64,000 nucleotides of DNA from Oceanimonas sp. GK1 (lineage in GTDB: Bacteria > Pseudomonadota > Gammaproteobacteria > Enterobacterales > Aeromonadaceae), in contig NC_016745.1 in NCBI RefSeq assembly GCF_000243075.1, positions 1,195,001 through 1,259,000 on the forward strand. The letters run 5' to 3'. How positions within the stretch are numbered: position 1 is the stretch's first letter; each line of letters begins with the position of its first letter. The notes below the pieces were generated by a model that saw only the letters and a program-made list of their open reading frames with translations, ran no database searches and was not told the DNA's origin. Below, piece after piece: positions 1 through 11,238 of this stretch. The position numbers were made by a program, and so were the translations under genes.

Positions 1-2558
<2,558 letters not shown>

Positions 2559-2642
2559 TACAACACCCAAGAAGTGTGAGAGACTTGTAGTCTCGAGAAC
2601 AAAACAGATTCATCACAAAGCTTTTTTCGAATTCAAGTTTAA

Positions 2643-2760
2643 TGCCTGGCGGCCATAGCGTTGTGGAACCACCTGACTCCATGCCGAACTCAGCAGTGAA
2701 ACGCAACCGCGCCGATGATAGTGTGGCAGCTGCCATGTGAAAGTAGGTCACTGCCAGGCA
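2643..2760 (+). rRNA. rrf: 5S ribosomal RNA
   Basis: The gene starts TGCCTGGCGGCC and ends ACTGCCAGGCA, and these ends pair to form the 5S terminal helix. The core CCATGCCGAACTCAG is the conserved loop region. It lies 84 nt after 23S in the same operon, and no distal tRNA follows it. The length of 118 nt fits the family (about 120 nt). Confidence 0.97.
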
Positions 2761-2770
2761 CCCATTCCAA

Positions 2771-2801
2771 AAGCCCGATACTGATGTATCGGGCTTTTTT
2801 C
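2771..2801 (+). terminator. rRNA operon terminator
   Basis: An inverted repeat AAGCCCGATAC / GTATCGGGCTT with a TGAT loop is followed by a run of T. It lies 10 nt after the 5S gene, so it is the intrinsic terminator of the rrn operon. Confidence 0.9.
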
Positions 2802-2889
2802 GTTTGTTCGTTTTTGCATTGCTGCTGTGAACTCAGCGACGATGCCAAACGCAGCGCTCGTTCAACCGCTGCGTTTGGAACACATGTAC

Positions 2890-3177
2890 TCAGTCCAGCA
2901 GAGCCTGGGCGATTTGTTGCCACTCTTCCCGGGTGGAGCAGGCCGGGCGTTTTTTACCGGCGCGCCCGTACCAGTAGTCGGCGTTCCAGAGCACACCTTC
3001 CACGCGATGCAGATAGGCGTGTACCCAGGCCGAGGGCTGATCGCCGTTATCGCGGATCTGTTCGTGGGCATCTTCCCAGTGGCCATTGGCATCCAGCCAG
3101 AGGGCGGTCAGGGCGTCGGAAAGACCGGCAGGGGGCTGAGGTTGGTTGAGCGAGGCATGAAAGGCCTTAAAGTTCAT
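2890..3177 (-). CDS. conserved small protein of unknown function
   Basis: This 95-residue, acidic, tryptophan-rich protein has no signal peptide or membrane segment. The central part (AWVHAYLHRVEG, then NADYWYGRAGK) resembles a conserved hypothetical family of proteobacteria that I know only by sequence, so no function is claimed. An AAGGAAG ribosome-binding site precedes the ATG. The gene points towards the rrn terminator and away from cobU, so it is probably transcribed alone. Confidence 0.75.
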   Translation of the reverse strand: MNFKAFHASLNQPQPPAGLSDALTALWLDANGHWEDAHEQIRDNGDQPSAWVHAYLHRVEGVLWNADYWYGRAGKKRPACSTREEWQQIAQALLD

Positions 3178-3325
3178 GAACGGCTTCCTTGGGTCATCAT
3201 TAAAATTTGAGGTTAATCACAGTTTATCATTTTCCATGCTCGGATCAGATCCGTTCATCACCATGGTGCTGGGTTTCAGTATCATGGTTGCTGAAAAACG
3301 GTAGGCCATGATAAGGAGATGCAGC

Positions 3326-3883
3326 GTGAAGGCAGCAGGACAAGACGTTGAGTTATCCAGGCGAGAACTGGTACTGGGGGGCGCCCGTTCGGGCAAGAGC
3401 CGGCTGGCGGAGCGACTGGTTGAGGCCACCGGCTGGCCGGTGACTTATATCGCCACTGCCACCCAGGGGAAAGACGAGGAAATGGCCGAGCGCATACGCC
3501 ATCATCAGGCACGGCGGCCCGGGCACTGGACGCTGGTGGAGGAGCCCCTGGCCTTGGCGCAGGCGTTGAACACCCATGCTGAGCCTGAGTGTTGTGTGCT
3601 GGTGGACTGCTTGACCCTGTGGTTGACCAACCTGCTGTTGTGCGACGACGCCGGGCGGCTGGCCTATGAAAAAGCCGCCCTGCTGGAGACCCTGCCACAG
3701 CTGCCGGGGCGCATCGTGCTGGTCAGTAACGAGGTAGGGCAGGGCATAGTGCCCATGGGGGCGCTGTCGCGACGTTTTGTGGATGAGGCCGGCTGGCTGC
3801 ATCAGGCGCTGGCCGAGCGGTGTGAGCGGGTGAGCTTTGTTATTGCAGGCCTGCCCCAGGTGCTGAAAGGACCAGCGCTGTAA
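3326..3883 (+). CDS. cobU: bifunctional adenosylcobinamide kinase / adenosylcobinamide-phosphate guanylyltransferase
   Basis: CobU/CobP phosphorylates adenosylcobinamide and then transfers GMP to it, giving AdoCbi-GDP for assembly of the cobalamin lower loop. The P-loop GGARSGKS is at residues 18-25. The histidine-containing segment RIRHHQARRPGHW (residues about 58-70) fits the guanylylated His region, and DCLTLWLTNLL and SNEVGQGIVP are family signatures. The GTG start at 3326 is chosen because AAGGAG (3313-3318) sits 7 nt before it; an ATG at 3308 in the same frame has no such site. The protein is 185 residues, normal for the family. No other cobalamin gene is in the window, so it is an orphan salvage gene here. 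It converges with the OapA-like gene, leaving only 2 nt between stops. Confidence 0.93.
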   Translation: MKAAGQDVELSRRELVLGGARSGKSRLAERLVEATGWPVTYIATATQGKDEEMAERIRHHQARRPGHWTLVEEPLALAQALNTHAEPECCVLVDCLTLWLTNLLLCDDAGRLAYEKAALLETLPQLPGRIVLVSNEVGQGIVPMGALSRRFVDEAGWLHQALAERCERVSFVIAGLPQVLKGPAL

Positions 3884-3885
3884 TG

Positions 3886-4434
3886 TTACTGCACATTCAC
3901 CATGGTGAACTCCTGGCCGAGCCGGCGAAAGGCGTTCAGTACCAGGCCGTTGTCGCGTACTTCCAGGTAGTGCAGACGACCGTCAGCGGTGAGTACCAAT
4001 GTCAGCTGCTGACCCGCTTGCAACCGGCTCAGGGGCTGGTAGGAAGGCTCGGCCCGGATCAGGGCAATCAGTTCCTGACCGGGCAGCTGCCAGCTTCTGA
4101 ACAGGGAGGAGAGGGTTTCGCCAGAGGCCAGGGTATGGTCAATGCGCCTACCGCCGGCAGGCACATCAATGACCCGCTTGTCGGCGTCGCTCAGCGGCAC
4201 CGACAGGCTGCCGGTTACCGGCGCCTTGGGGGCCGGCGGCGCAGGCTGCCACCCCAGCAATACCAGCCAGGCCGGGATCAAGATCAGAAGGGCAAGCCGG
4301 TGCCGCCGGGGAATGCCTCCCATGGCGCTCAGTAGTCGTCCCAGCCCTTTGCGGGCGGGCAGGGTAATGCGGTTGAAACGTGCTCTCACGGTGTCACGCT
4401 GATGGCTTTTGGCAGCGCCTTTTGTTCTGGTCAT
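3886..4434 (-). CDS. OapA-family LysM-like envelope protein (YtfB-like)
   Basis: This 182-residue protein has a basic cytoplasmic N-terminus, one membrane segment at about residues 46-62 (LALLILIPAWLVLLGW), a Pro/Ala linker, and a C-terminal OapA/LysM-like domain (TLASGETLSSLFRSWQLPGQEL, roughly residues 100-170). The family includes Haemophilus opacity-associated protein A and E. coli YtfB, a divisome-associated glycan-binding protein. The layout here is the short form without an M23 peptidase domain. The start at 4434 is chosen because GGAGGGGGG stands just before it; an upstream frame extension has no ribosome-binding site and reads into the gltX promoter region. Periplasmic peptidoglycan binding is inferred from the family. 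Confidence 0.8.
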   Translation of the reverse strand: MTRTKGAAKSHQRDTVRARFNRITLPARKGLGRLLSAMGGIPRRHRLALLILIPAWLVLLGWQPAPPAPKAPVTGSLSVPLSDADKRVIDVPAGGRRIDHTLASGETLSSLFRSWQLPGQELIALIRAEPSYQPLSRLQAGQQLTLVLTADGRLHYLEVRDNGLVLNAFRRLGQEFTMVNVQ

Positions 4435-4566
4435 AATCCCCCCTCCGTCGCGGCCACAAGTGTATCCAGCGGCTGACAACTCCACAAGCGAATGCGACGG
4501 TGATGGAAGCGAATGGCACTGCCCGCGACTGGCGTGCGACAAGGCGTTTCACCTGTGCCTTGCGGG

Positions 4567-4575
4567 TGTTAAAAT
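4567..4575 (+). promoter_or_regulatory. possible extended -10 promoter of gltX
   Basis: TGTTAAAAT is an extended -10 (TG, one base, TAAAAT) 60 nt upstream of the gltX start. No convincing -35 box was found. Assigned by eye only. Confidence 0.4.
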
Positions 4576-4635
4576 AATCACCGTTTATCTTTTCATACGG
4601 CCCGCAGGCCCCTTCACTCAATCAAGGCAGACAGA

Positions 4636-6048
4636 ATGACAGTTAAAACACGGTTCGCCCCCAGTCCTACCGGCTTTCTTCATGTTGGCGGTGCCCGCAC
4701 GGCCCTGTATTCCTGGCTCTACGCCCGCCATCATCAGGGTGAGTTCGTGCTGCGCATTGAAGATACGGATCTGGAGCGTTCCACCCAGGAAGCCATCGAC
4801 GCCATTCTGGAAGGCATGAACTGGCTGGGCCTGAGCTGGGACGAGGGTCCTTACTATCAGACCCAGCGTTTTGACCGTTACAACCAGCTGATCGATCAGT
4901 TGCTGGAAGAAGGCAAAGCCTATAAATGTTATTGCTCCCGGGAGCGTCTGGACAGCCTGCGTGAGCAGCAGATGGCCGCCGGTGACAAGCCCCGTTACGA
5001 TGGCATTTGTCGTGATCCCGATAATCATGGCGATGCCGATGCCCCCTGTGTTGTTCGCTTTAAAAACCCGGACGAGGGCACCGTGGTGTTCGACGACCAC
5101 GTGCGTGGCCGTATCGAGATTGCCAACGATCAGCTGGATGACCTGATCATTCGCCGTACCGACGGCGCACCCACCTACAACTTCTGTGTGGTGGTGGACG
5201 ACTGGGATATGAACATTACTCACGTGGTACGTGGTGAAGACCATATCAATAATACCCCGCGCCAGATCAACATCTACAAGGCACTGGGCGCGCCGGTGCC
5301 GGAGTTTGCCCATGTGTCCATGATCCTCGGCGACGACGGCACCAAGCTGTCCAAGCGCCACGGTGCGGTGAGCGTGATGCAATACCGGGATGACGGCTAC
5401 CTGCCCCAGGCCCTGCTCAACTACCTGGTGCGGCTGGGCTGGTCTCACGGTGATCAGGAAATCTTCAGCCTGGAAGAGATGATTTCCCTGTTCTCCCTGG
5501 ATGACATCAGCAAGTCGGCGTCGGCCTTCAATACCGACAAGCTGTTGTGGCTGAACCAGCACTACATCAAGACCCTACCCGCTGAAGAAGTGGCCGGCCA
5601 TCTGGAATGGCACATGCAGGATCAGGGCATCGATTTTGCCGAGGGCCCGGCGCTGGCCGAGGTGGTCAGTCTCTACGCTGAGCGCTGCAACACCCTGAAG
5701 GAGCTGGCGGCCCAGAGTCGTTATCTGTTTGAAGACTTCAGCGAGTTTGAAGCCGGGGCCGCCAAGAAGCACCTGCGCCCGGTCGCCGCCGAGCCCCTGA
5801 GTCTGGCCCGTACCCGGCTGGCGGCGCTGGCCGACTGGCAGCCGGCTGCCATTCACGAGGTGATCAACGCCGTGGCCACCGAGCTGGAGCTGGGCATGGG
5901 CAAGGTGGGCATGCCGCTGCGCGTCGCGGTCACCGGCATCGGTCAGTCGCCGGCCATCGACGGTGTGATGGCGTTGCTGGGCAAAGACAAGGTGCTGGCC
6001 CGCATCGACATGGCCCTGGCTTTTGTGGCCGAGCGCGCCGAAGGCTGA
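4636..6048 (+). CDS. gltX: glutamate--tRNA ligase
   Basis: Class I aminoacyl-tRNA synthetase that charges tRNA(Glu) with glutamate in the cytoplasm. The HIGH-type motif is [16 protein letters not shown] near the N-terminus, and the KMSKS-type motif is [12 protein letters not shown] at about residue 235-245. A CxCx region ([13 protein letters not shown] near residue 97, with ICRDP near 125) matches the zinc-binding insert of the E. coli-type enzyme. The C-terminal helical anticodon-binding domain is complete. The length, 470 residues, equals the family norm. A terminator follows, so it appears monocistronic. Confidence 0.98.
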   Translation: MTVKTRFAPSPTGFLHVGGARTALYSWLYARHHQGEFVLRIEDTDLERSTQEAIDAILEGMNWLGLSWDEGPYYQTQRFDRYNQLIDQLLEEGKAYKCYCSRERLDSLREQQMAAGDKPRYDGICRDPDNHGDADAPCVVRFKNPDEGTVVFDDHVRGRIEIANDQLDDLIIRRTDGAPTYNFCVVVDDWDMNITHVVRGEDHINNTPRQINIYKALGAPVPEFAHVSMILGDDGTKLSKRHGAVSVMQYRDDGYLPQALLNYLVRLGWSHGDQEIFSLEEMISLFSLDDISKSASAFNTDKLLWLNQHYIKTLPAEEVAGHLEWHMQDQGIDFAEGPALAEVVSLYAERCNTLKELAAQSRYLFEDFSEFEAGAAKKHLRPVAAEPLSLARTRLAALADWQPAAIHEVINAVATELELGMGKVGMPLRVAVTGIGQSPAIDGVMALLGKDKVLARIDMALAFVAERAEG

Positions 6049-6071
6049 TCACCGCCAGTGTGAAAAACATC

Positions 6072-6102
6072 AACGGCGCTGCTCGGGCAGCGCCGTTTTT
6101 TT
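6072..6102 (+). terminator. gltX terminator
   Basis: A perfect 11-bp stem AACGGCGCTGC / GCAGCGCCGTT with a TCGG tetraloop is followed by seven T. It lies 24 nt after the gltX stop. Confidence 0.9.
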
Positions 6103-6183
6103 ATACGCACAGCCGGGATGAGACCATTTTATCGCCGGATTGTTTAAAACTTGATGGGTTGAACGATTTTTTCTATTTGGCGG

Positions 6184-6212
6184 TTGACTCTGAACGGCCC
6201 TGTGCCTATTAT
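6184..6212 (+). promoter_or_regulatory. sigma-70 promoter of the tRNA-Ala cluster
   Basis: TTGACT (6184-6189) and TATTAT (6207-6212) are separated by exactly 17 bp. The stretch after the -10 is GC-rich (GCGCATCGC), as in stable-RNA promoters under stringent control. The first tRNA begins 42 nt downstream of the -10. Confidence 0.8.
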
Positions 6213-6254
6213 GCGCATCGCTCGCAGGGACAAGGTTTCTGCAGCGACTTGTGC

Positions 6255-6330
<76 letters not shown>

Positions 6331-6358
6331 ATCAAGTCGAGAGCAGTTTCTGCCAAAT

Positions 6359-6434
<76 letters not shown>

Positions 6435-6472
6435 GGCGGCAGAAACAAATACCAGTAAAACAGCATTGTTTT

Positions 6473-6548
<76 letters not shown>

Positions 6549-6567
6549 AAACAAGCCTGTCAAATTT

Positions 6568-6643
<76 letters not shown>

Positions 6644-6650
6644 AATTTTA

Positions 6651-6681
6651 AAAAGCCGCAGTTAACCACTGCGGCTTTTTT
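6651..6681 (+). terminator. terminator of the tRNA-Ala cluster
   Basis: AAAAGCCGCAG pairs with CTGCGGCTTTT around a short loop, followed by six T. It closes the four-gene tRNA transcript. Confidence 0.9.
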
Positions 6682-6743
6682 CGTTCTGGTGTTTTCCCCT
6701 GCAACTACGCACAATAAAAACAAACTCGAACGAGACTGTTTTT

Positions 6744-7415
6744 ATGGAGCACTTCGATCACATCTTTGCGCGCGCCTGCGCCCGGCAGGGCGGTGAGGCG
6801 GCACTGCGCCGGCTGATCGCCACGCCGGTACTGAGCCCCGGTGAGTTGGCGGCCATTCCCGATGACCGCTGGCTGTCTTCCTTTACCATGAGCCTGTTTC
6901 AGTCCGGTTTTGTGTGGAAGGTGATCAGAGACAAATGGCCGGACTTCGAGCAGGCCTTTTTTGGCTTTGATCCCCATAAAATGCTGCTGCTGGATGAGCA
7001 TCATCTGGAGCGGCTCAATCATGATTCCCGCATTGTACGCCACGCGAAGAAGATCGCCGCCGTGCCGGTCAATGCTCAGATGGTGCTGGATCTGGGCAAG
7101 GACCATGGCGGTTTCGGTGCCTTTGTGGCCGCCTGGCCTGCAGACGACGTGGTGGGCCTGTGGCGGCACATTCGCCGGCACGGCCGCCTGTTGGGGGGCA
7201 ATATCGCGCCTTATGCCCTGCGCCGGCTGGGGGTGGATACCTTTATCTTTACCGGGGATGTCAGTGCCTACCTGCGACATCACGGCGTGGTGGACGCGGC
7301 GCTGGGCGCTAAAAAAGCCATGAACCAGGCCCAGGCCGCCTTTAATACCTGGCGGGAGCAAAGCGGCCTCAGCCTGGGCGAGATCAGCAAGACCATCGCC
7401 TTTTCCATCGGCTAG
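6744..7415 (+). CDS. DNA-3-methyladenine glycosylase I (Tag)-like HhH protein
   Basis: The segment SFTMSLFQSGFVWKVIRDKWPDF, then FDPHKM and HDSRIVRHAKKIAAVPVNAQ, aligns with the core of the Tag family, the helix-hairpin-helix base-excision glycosylases that remove 3-methyladenine. The 223-residue protein is longer than E. coli Tag (187). It lacks the zinc-snap residues of classical Tag: there is no Cys near position 4 and no C-terminal His-x3-Cys. Substrate specificity is therefore uncertain, and this may be a divergent subgroup with another lesion or role. Its end overlaps the end of the convergent tesA by 4 nt. Confidence 0.8.
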   Translation: MEHFDHIFARACARQGGEAALRRLIATPVLSPGELAAIPDDRWLSSFTMSLFQSGFVWKVIRDKWPDFEQAFFGFDPHKMLLLDEHHLERLNHDSRIVRHAKKIAAVPVNAQMVLDLGKDHGGFGAFVAAWPADDVVGLWRHIRRHGRLLGGNIAPYALRRLGVDTFIFTGDVSAYLRHHGVVDAALGAKKAMNQAQAAFNTWREQSGLSLGEISKTIAFSIG

Positions 7416-8014
7416 GGCGTCAGATAGGGGGTGAGAAACTCGCCCACCTGCCGGGCAATCAGCGGCTGGGCTTTAACGGTGGGATGAATGCCGTCGTCCA
7501 TCATCATGCCCTGCTCACCCATCAGTGGCGCCACGAAAAACGGCAGCAGGGGCAACTGGTGCTGACTCGCCAGCCGGCTGAATACCTGTTCGAACTGCTG
7601 CAGGTAGCGCCGGCCATAGTTGGGCGGCAGTTGAATGTCGGTGAGAATAACCCGGGCACCGGCATCGCCGGCCAGCGCTATTAACCGCTCCAGGTTGCGC
7701 TCAATCAGCCCGGGAGGCAGACCACGCAGACCATCATTGCCGCCCAGCTCCAGCAGTACCAGGCTGGGCTGATGCCGTTGCAGCAGGGGCGGCAGCCGTT
7801 GCAGGCCGCCCTGCGTGGTGTCGCCGCTGACGCTGGCATTGATGACGGTGACCTGCCGGCCCTCCCGCCGCCACTGCTCGGCCAGCAGGTGGGGCCAGGC
7901 CTGATCCGAACGCATGCGATAGCCGGCACTCAGGCTGTCGCCCAGAATAAGCAGGGTGTCGGCCAGTACCGTGGGCGACACCAGACACAGCAACAGCACA
8001 AGGATTCGCAGCAT
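7412..8014 (-). CDS. tesA: periplasmic acyl-CoA thioesterase I / lysophospholipase L1 / arylesterase (GDSL family)
   Basis: This SGNH hydrolase has a signal peptide at residues 1-18 ([18 protein letters not shown]). The GDSL block is ILGDSLSAGY with the nucleophile Ser, the block II Gly is in SGDTTQGG, block III is LGGNDGL and block V is DGIHPT (Asp/His). It is known to hydrolyse acyl thioesters, lysophospholipids and aryl esters in the periplasm. The ATG at 8014 is preceded by GGGAGAGG on the minus strand. That start codon shares the CATG tetranucleotide with the start of the divergent ybbA. The same tesA/ybbA divergence is found in E. coli. Confidence 0.95.
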   Translation of the reverse strand: MLRILVLLLCLVSPTVLADTLLILGDSLSAGYRMRSDQAWPHLLAEQWRREGRQVTVINASVSGDTTQGGLQRLPPLLQRHQPSLVLLELGGNDGLRGLPPGLIERNLERLIALAGDAGARVILTDIQLPPNYGRRYLQQFEQVFSRLASQHQLPLLPFFVAPLMGEQGMMMDDGIHPTVKAQPLIARQVGEFLTPYLTP

Positions 8015-8696
8015 GACAACCTCTCCCATCATTCGCGTGGTGGATCTCGGGCACAGGGTCAGCCTGGGCGACGAGCAAATTACCATCCTTCAGGGTGTCA
8101 ACCTGGAAGTCAAGGCCGGCCAGCGGCTGGCACTGGTGGGGGCCTCGGGCTCGGGCAAGTCCACCCTGCTGGGACTGCTGGCGGGGCTGGATACCGCCAG
8201 CCGGGGAGAAATTCATATTGCCGGCCAGCCGCTGCATGCCCTGGATGAAGAGCAGCGGGCGGCGCTCAGGGCGCAGCATATCGGTTTTGTGTTTCAGTCT
8301 TTTCTGCTATTGCCCACCCTCACCGCCCTGGAAAACGTCATGCTGCCCGCCGAACTGAAAGGGGAAAGCGGTAACCGGGAGCGGGCCATGGCGCTGCTGG
8401 AGCGAGTGGGGCTGGCCGAACGGATGCGGCATTTTCCCGCCCAGCTTTCCGGTGGCGAGCAGCAAAGGGTAGCCATTGCCCGGGCCTTTATGACCGAGCC
8501 GGACATATTGCTGGCGGACGAGCCCACCGGCAACCTGGATCAGCAGACTGGTGCCCGCATTATCGAGCTGCTGTTTGAGCTTAACCACCAGCATGGCACC
8601 ACCCTGGTGATCGTGACGCATGATGAATCCCTGGCCAGCCGTTGCGAGCGCCGCCTGCTGATGACCGCCGGTCATCTGGAGGAGCAGCATGGCTAG
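8013..8696 (+). CDS. ybbA: ABC transporter ATPase of the YbbA-YbbP system (LolD/MacB type)
   Basis: Nucleotide-binding subunit of 227 residues with Walker [10 protein letters not shown], signature LSGGEQQR, Walker [13 protein letters not shown] and the H-loop in VTHD. The short LolD/MacB-like form pairs with an FtsX-type permease, here YbbP, whose start overlaps the end of this gene by 8 nt. Such systems drive mechanotransmission or envelope export rather than classical transport, and the substrate is unknown. AAGGAT at 8000-8005 gives the ATG at 8013. The gene diverges from tesA with overlapping start codons, so the promoter must lie inside tesA. Confidence 0.94.
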   Translation: MTTSPIIRVVDLGHRVSLGDEQITILQGVNLEVKAGQRLALVGASGSGKSTLLGLLAGLDTASRGEIHIAGQPLHALDEEQRAALRAQHIGFVFQSFLLLPTLTALENVMLPAELKGESGNRERAMALLERVGLAERMRHFPAQLSGGEQQRVAIARAFMTEPDILLADEPTGNLDQQTGARIIELLFELNHQHGTTLVIVTHDESLASRCERRLLMTAGHLEEQHG

Positions 8697-11112
8697 CCTG
8701 GGCTGGGGACTGATTCGACGGGAACTGGCCAGCGGGCCGCTCAGGCTGTTTGTGCTGGCCCTGGCGCTCTGTGTGGCCAGCATTCTCAGCGTGACCCTGG
8801 TGGCGGATCGGCTGAATGCCGCCTTGCAGGTGTCGGGGCGGGACTATATTGCCGCCGACCGGGTGCTGGCGGGCAGTCGGCCCGCCGAGACCGGTTGGCT
8901 GAGCGAGGCACAACGCCGCGGCCTGGCGGTGTCGGTAAGCCAGTCCTTTAACAGCGTGCTGTTTGCCAACGAGCAATTGCAGCTGGCCAGCCTTCGGGCG
9001 GTGGATGACGCCTTTCCCTTTTACGGCGATCTGGTGCTGGCCCCGGCAGACAAGGTGAGGCCCGGTCACATCTGGCTGTCGGCCCGGCTGCTGGCGTTGC
9101 TACAGGTGGCACCGGGAGAAACGGTGGAGCTGGGCAACCTGCGGCTGACCGTGGCCGGTGAGCTGGTCAGCGAGCCGGATCAGGGCTTCTCGCCCTTTTT
9201 GCTGGCCCCCCGGGCGCTGATGCACCTGGAGGATGTGGCCGCCACCGGCATTTTTATGGAAGGCAGCCGCAGCCGTTACCGCTATCTGTTTAAGGGCGAA
9301 GATAACATCCTCGACGCTTACGCCAGCTGGCTGCAGCCGCAGTTGCAGCAGGGCCAGCGCTGGCGCGGCCCGAGCAACGCCGACACACCGGTGGCCCGCT
9401 CCATCACTCGGGCCGAGCAGTTCTTTCGGCTGGCCTCGCTCATTGGGGTACTGCTGGGCATTCTGGCCATGGCCATTGCCCTGGGGTTCTTCTCCCGCCG
9501 AGAGCAGGACCGCATTGCCCTGCTGAAAACCCTGGGGGCCGGTCGCCGCCAGCTGCTGATCTGGCTGGGCCGTTTGCTGACGGGGCTGATGATGCTCGGT
9601 GCCCTGCTTGGGGCTGTGGCGGGCTATGGCGTGCACCAGCTGATCCTGCTGGCACTGAATGACGCCATGGCGGTGCCGCTGCCGCCCCCTTCGCTCAGGC
9701 CCTTTGCGGTGGCCGGCGGGCTGGCCCTGCTGACCACTGTGATGTTGTCGGTGGTGCCCATGTTGCGGCTGTTGAAGGTGCCGCCGCTGCGGGTATTGCG
9801 CAACGAGGCCGAGGCGCGCATTTCTCCCTGGCTCAGCGGCGGCATTCTGCTGGCGGGCACGGTAACACTGAGCTGGCTGTTTGCCGGCAGCCTGGGGCTG
9901 GCGATGGGGCTGTTGTCGGGCCTGCTGGCACTGGCCCTGCTGTTGGGCGGCCTGTGCCGGGGGCTGCTGGCCCTGGCCCGGTTAACCCGGGGCTCGGTGG
10001 CCTTTCGGCTGGCGCTGGGCCGGTTAAGCCGGGCCCGGCTGGCCACCCTGCTGCAGTTTGGCGGCGTGGCGCTGGCGCTGTTTCTGGCCAGTCTGTTGTG
10101 GGTGGTGCGGGGCGAGTTGACCGAGGGCTTTCTGGCCAGGCTGCCGGCCGACACCCATAACCGCTTTTTGATCAACATCGCCGAACAGGAGCTGGAGCCG
10201 GTGCGGCAGTTGCTGAAGGAGAACGGGCTGGAGTCGTCCCGCTTTTATCCCATCGTGCGCGGGCGGCTGGTTAGCGTGAATGAAGTGCCGACGGAAGAGA
10301 TCAACAGCGAGCAGGGCGGAGGGCTGGGGCGCGAGCTCAATCTCACCTGGAGTGCCGAGGTGCCCGAAGGCAATCGCATTGTAGGCGGACACTGGTCGGC
10401 CGCCGCCGGCGGCGTCTCGGTGGAAAGCGGGCTGGCAGAGCGGCTGGGGTTGGTACTGGGCGACAGGATCACCCTGGATCTGGCCGGGCAACCGGTCACC
10501 GCCGAGGTACGTAGCATTCGCGAGGTGGACTGGGACAGCATGAAGCCCAACTTTTTCCTGGTGCTGAGCCCGGATGTGCTGGCCGATTATCCGGCGGCCT
10601 GGATGGCGAGCTTTTACCTGCCCGAGCCGCAACGGGCGCTGGAGGTCGAGTTGATCCGCGCTTTTCCCACCATCACGGTGTTTGACGTGGATGCCCTGCT
10701 GCAGCAATTGCGTTCCATACTGGCCCAGGTGAGCCAGGCCTTGCTGGTGATCATGGCGCTGGTGACCGGCGCTAGCCTGCTGGTGCTGCTGGCCCAGGTG
10801 GAAGCCACCCTGGAGAGTCGGCGGCGGGAGCTGGTGCTGTTGCGTACCCTGGGGGCGGGGAACCGGTTGATCCGGGCCTCGCTGCGCTGGGAATGGCTGG
10901 GAGCCGGTCTGGTGGCCGGCCTGGCGGCGGCATTGGCGGTGGAGCTGTGCGTGGCGGTACTGCTGCCCTGGTGGCTGGAGTTGCCCTGGCAGCCGCACCC
11001 GTGGCTGTGGCTGGCATTGCCGGCCCTGGGGGCCGGCCTGCTGCTGCTCACCGGGCGCGCCGGCGGTCTGCTCAGCGGCGCCCTGATCAACCGGTTACGG
11101 CAGTGGGGGTGA
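8689..11112 (+). CDS. ybbP: FtsX-type ABC transporter permease YbbP
   Basis: An 807-residue inner-membrane protein, close to E. coli YbbP in length. It has one N-terminal membrane helix (residues about 17-38), a large periplasmic part, and two FtsX-domain blocks with three to four helices each. The first block is around residues 245-460, including LASLIGVLLGILAMAIALGF. The second is at the C-terminus, from QALLVIMALVTGASLLVLLA onward. Charged coupling helices such as SRREQDRIALLKTLGAGRRQL and SRRRELVLLRTLGAGNRL precede helices in both halves. It is translationally coupled to ybbA. No terminator is visible before the repeat at 11177. Confidence 0.92.
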   Translation: MASLGWGLIRRELASGPLRLFVLALALCVASILSVTLVADRLNAALQVSGRDYIAADRVLAGSRPAETGWLSEAQRRGLAVSVSQSFNSVLFANEQLQLASLRAVDDAFPFYGDLVLAPADKVRPGHIWLSARLLALLQVAPGETVELGNLRLTVAGELVSEPDQGFSPFLLAPRALMHLEDVAATGIFMEGSRSRYRYLFKGEDNILDAYASWLQPQLQQGQRWRGPSNADTPVARSITRAEQFFRLASLIGVLLGILAMAIALGFFSRREQDRIALLKTLGAGRRQLLIWLGRLLTGLMMLGALLGAVAGYGVHQLILLALNDAMAVPLPPPSLRPFAVAGGLALLTTVMLSVVPMLRLLKVPPLRVLRNEAEARISPWLSGGILLAGTVTLSWLFAGSLGLAMGLLSGLLALALLLGGLCRGLLALARLTRGSVAFRLALGRLSRARLATLLQFGGVALALFLASLLWVVRGELTEGFLARLPADTHNRFLINIAEQELEPVRQLLKENGLESSRFYPIVRGRLVSVNEVPTEEINSEQGGGLGRELNLTWSAEVPEGNRIVGGHWSAAAGGVSVESGLAERLGLVLGDRITLDLAGQPVTAEVRSIREVDWDSMKPNFFLVLSPDVLADYPAAWMASFYLPEPQRALEVELIRAFPTITVFDVDALLQQLRSILAQVSQALLVIMALVTGASLLVLLAQVEATLESRRRELVLLRTLGAGNRLIRASLRWEWLGAGLVAGLAAALAVELCVAVLLPWWLELPWQPHPWLWLALPALGAGLLLLTGRAGGLLSGALINRLRQWG

Positions 11113-11176
11113 CTCCTTCCGGGACGGTAAGCCGTAAGTGGTTGTGTGCCAGTGAAAGCGGCGCCTATAAAATACC

Positions 11177-11233
11177 GTCACTCCGGCGCAGGCCGGAATC
11201 CAGGACGGATTGCACAGCCGCTTGCAGCATGAC
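11177..11233. repeat. dispersed intergenic palindromic repeat, family A, copy 1
   Basis: The copy starts GTCACTCCGGCGCAGGCCGG and ends GCATGAC, so its termini are GTCA/TGAC inverted, with an internal CCGG-cgca-GGCCGG hairpin. Related copies are at 21882, 41337, 51551 and 56541, always between genes. Confidence 0.7.
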
Positions 11234-11238
11234 ATTGC

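Noticed and set aside
3178..3325. Cobalamin riboswitch before cobU
   Set aside because: No B12-box (GCCACTG-type) sequence is present in the short upstream region.
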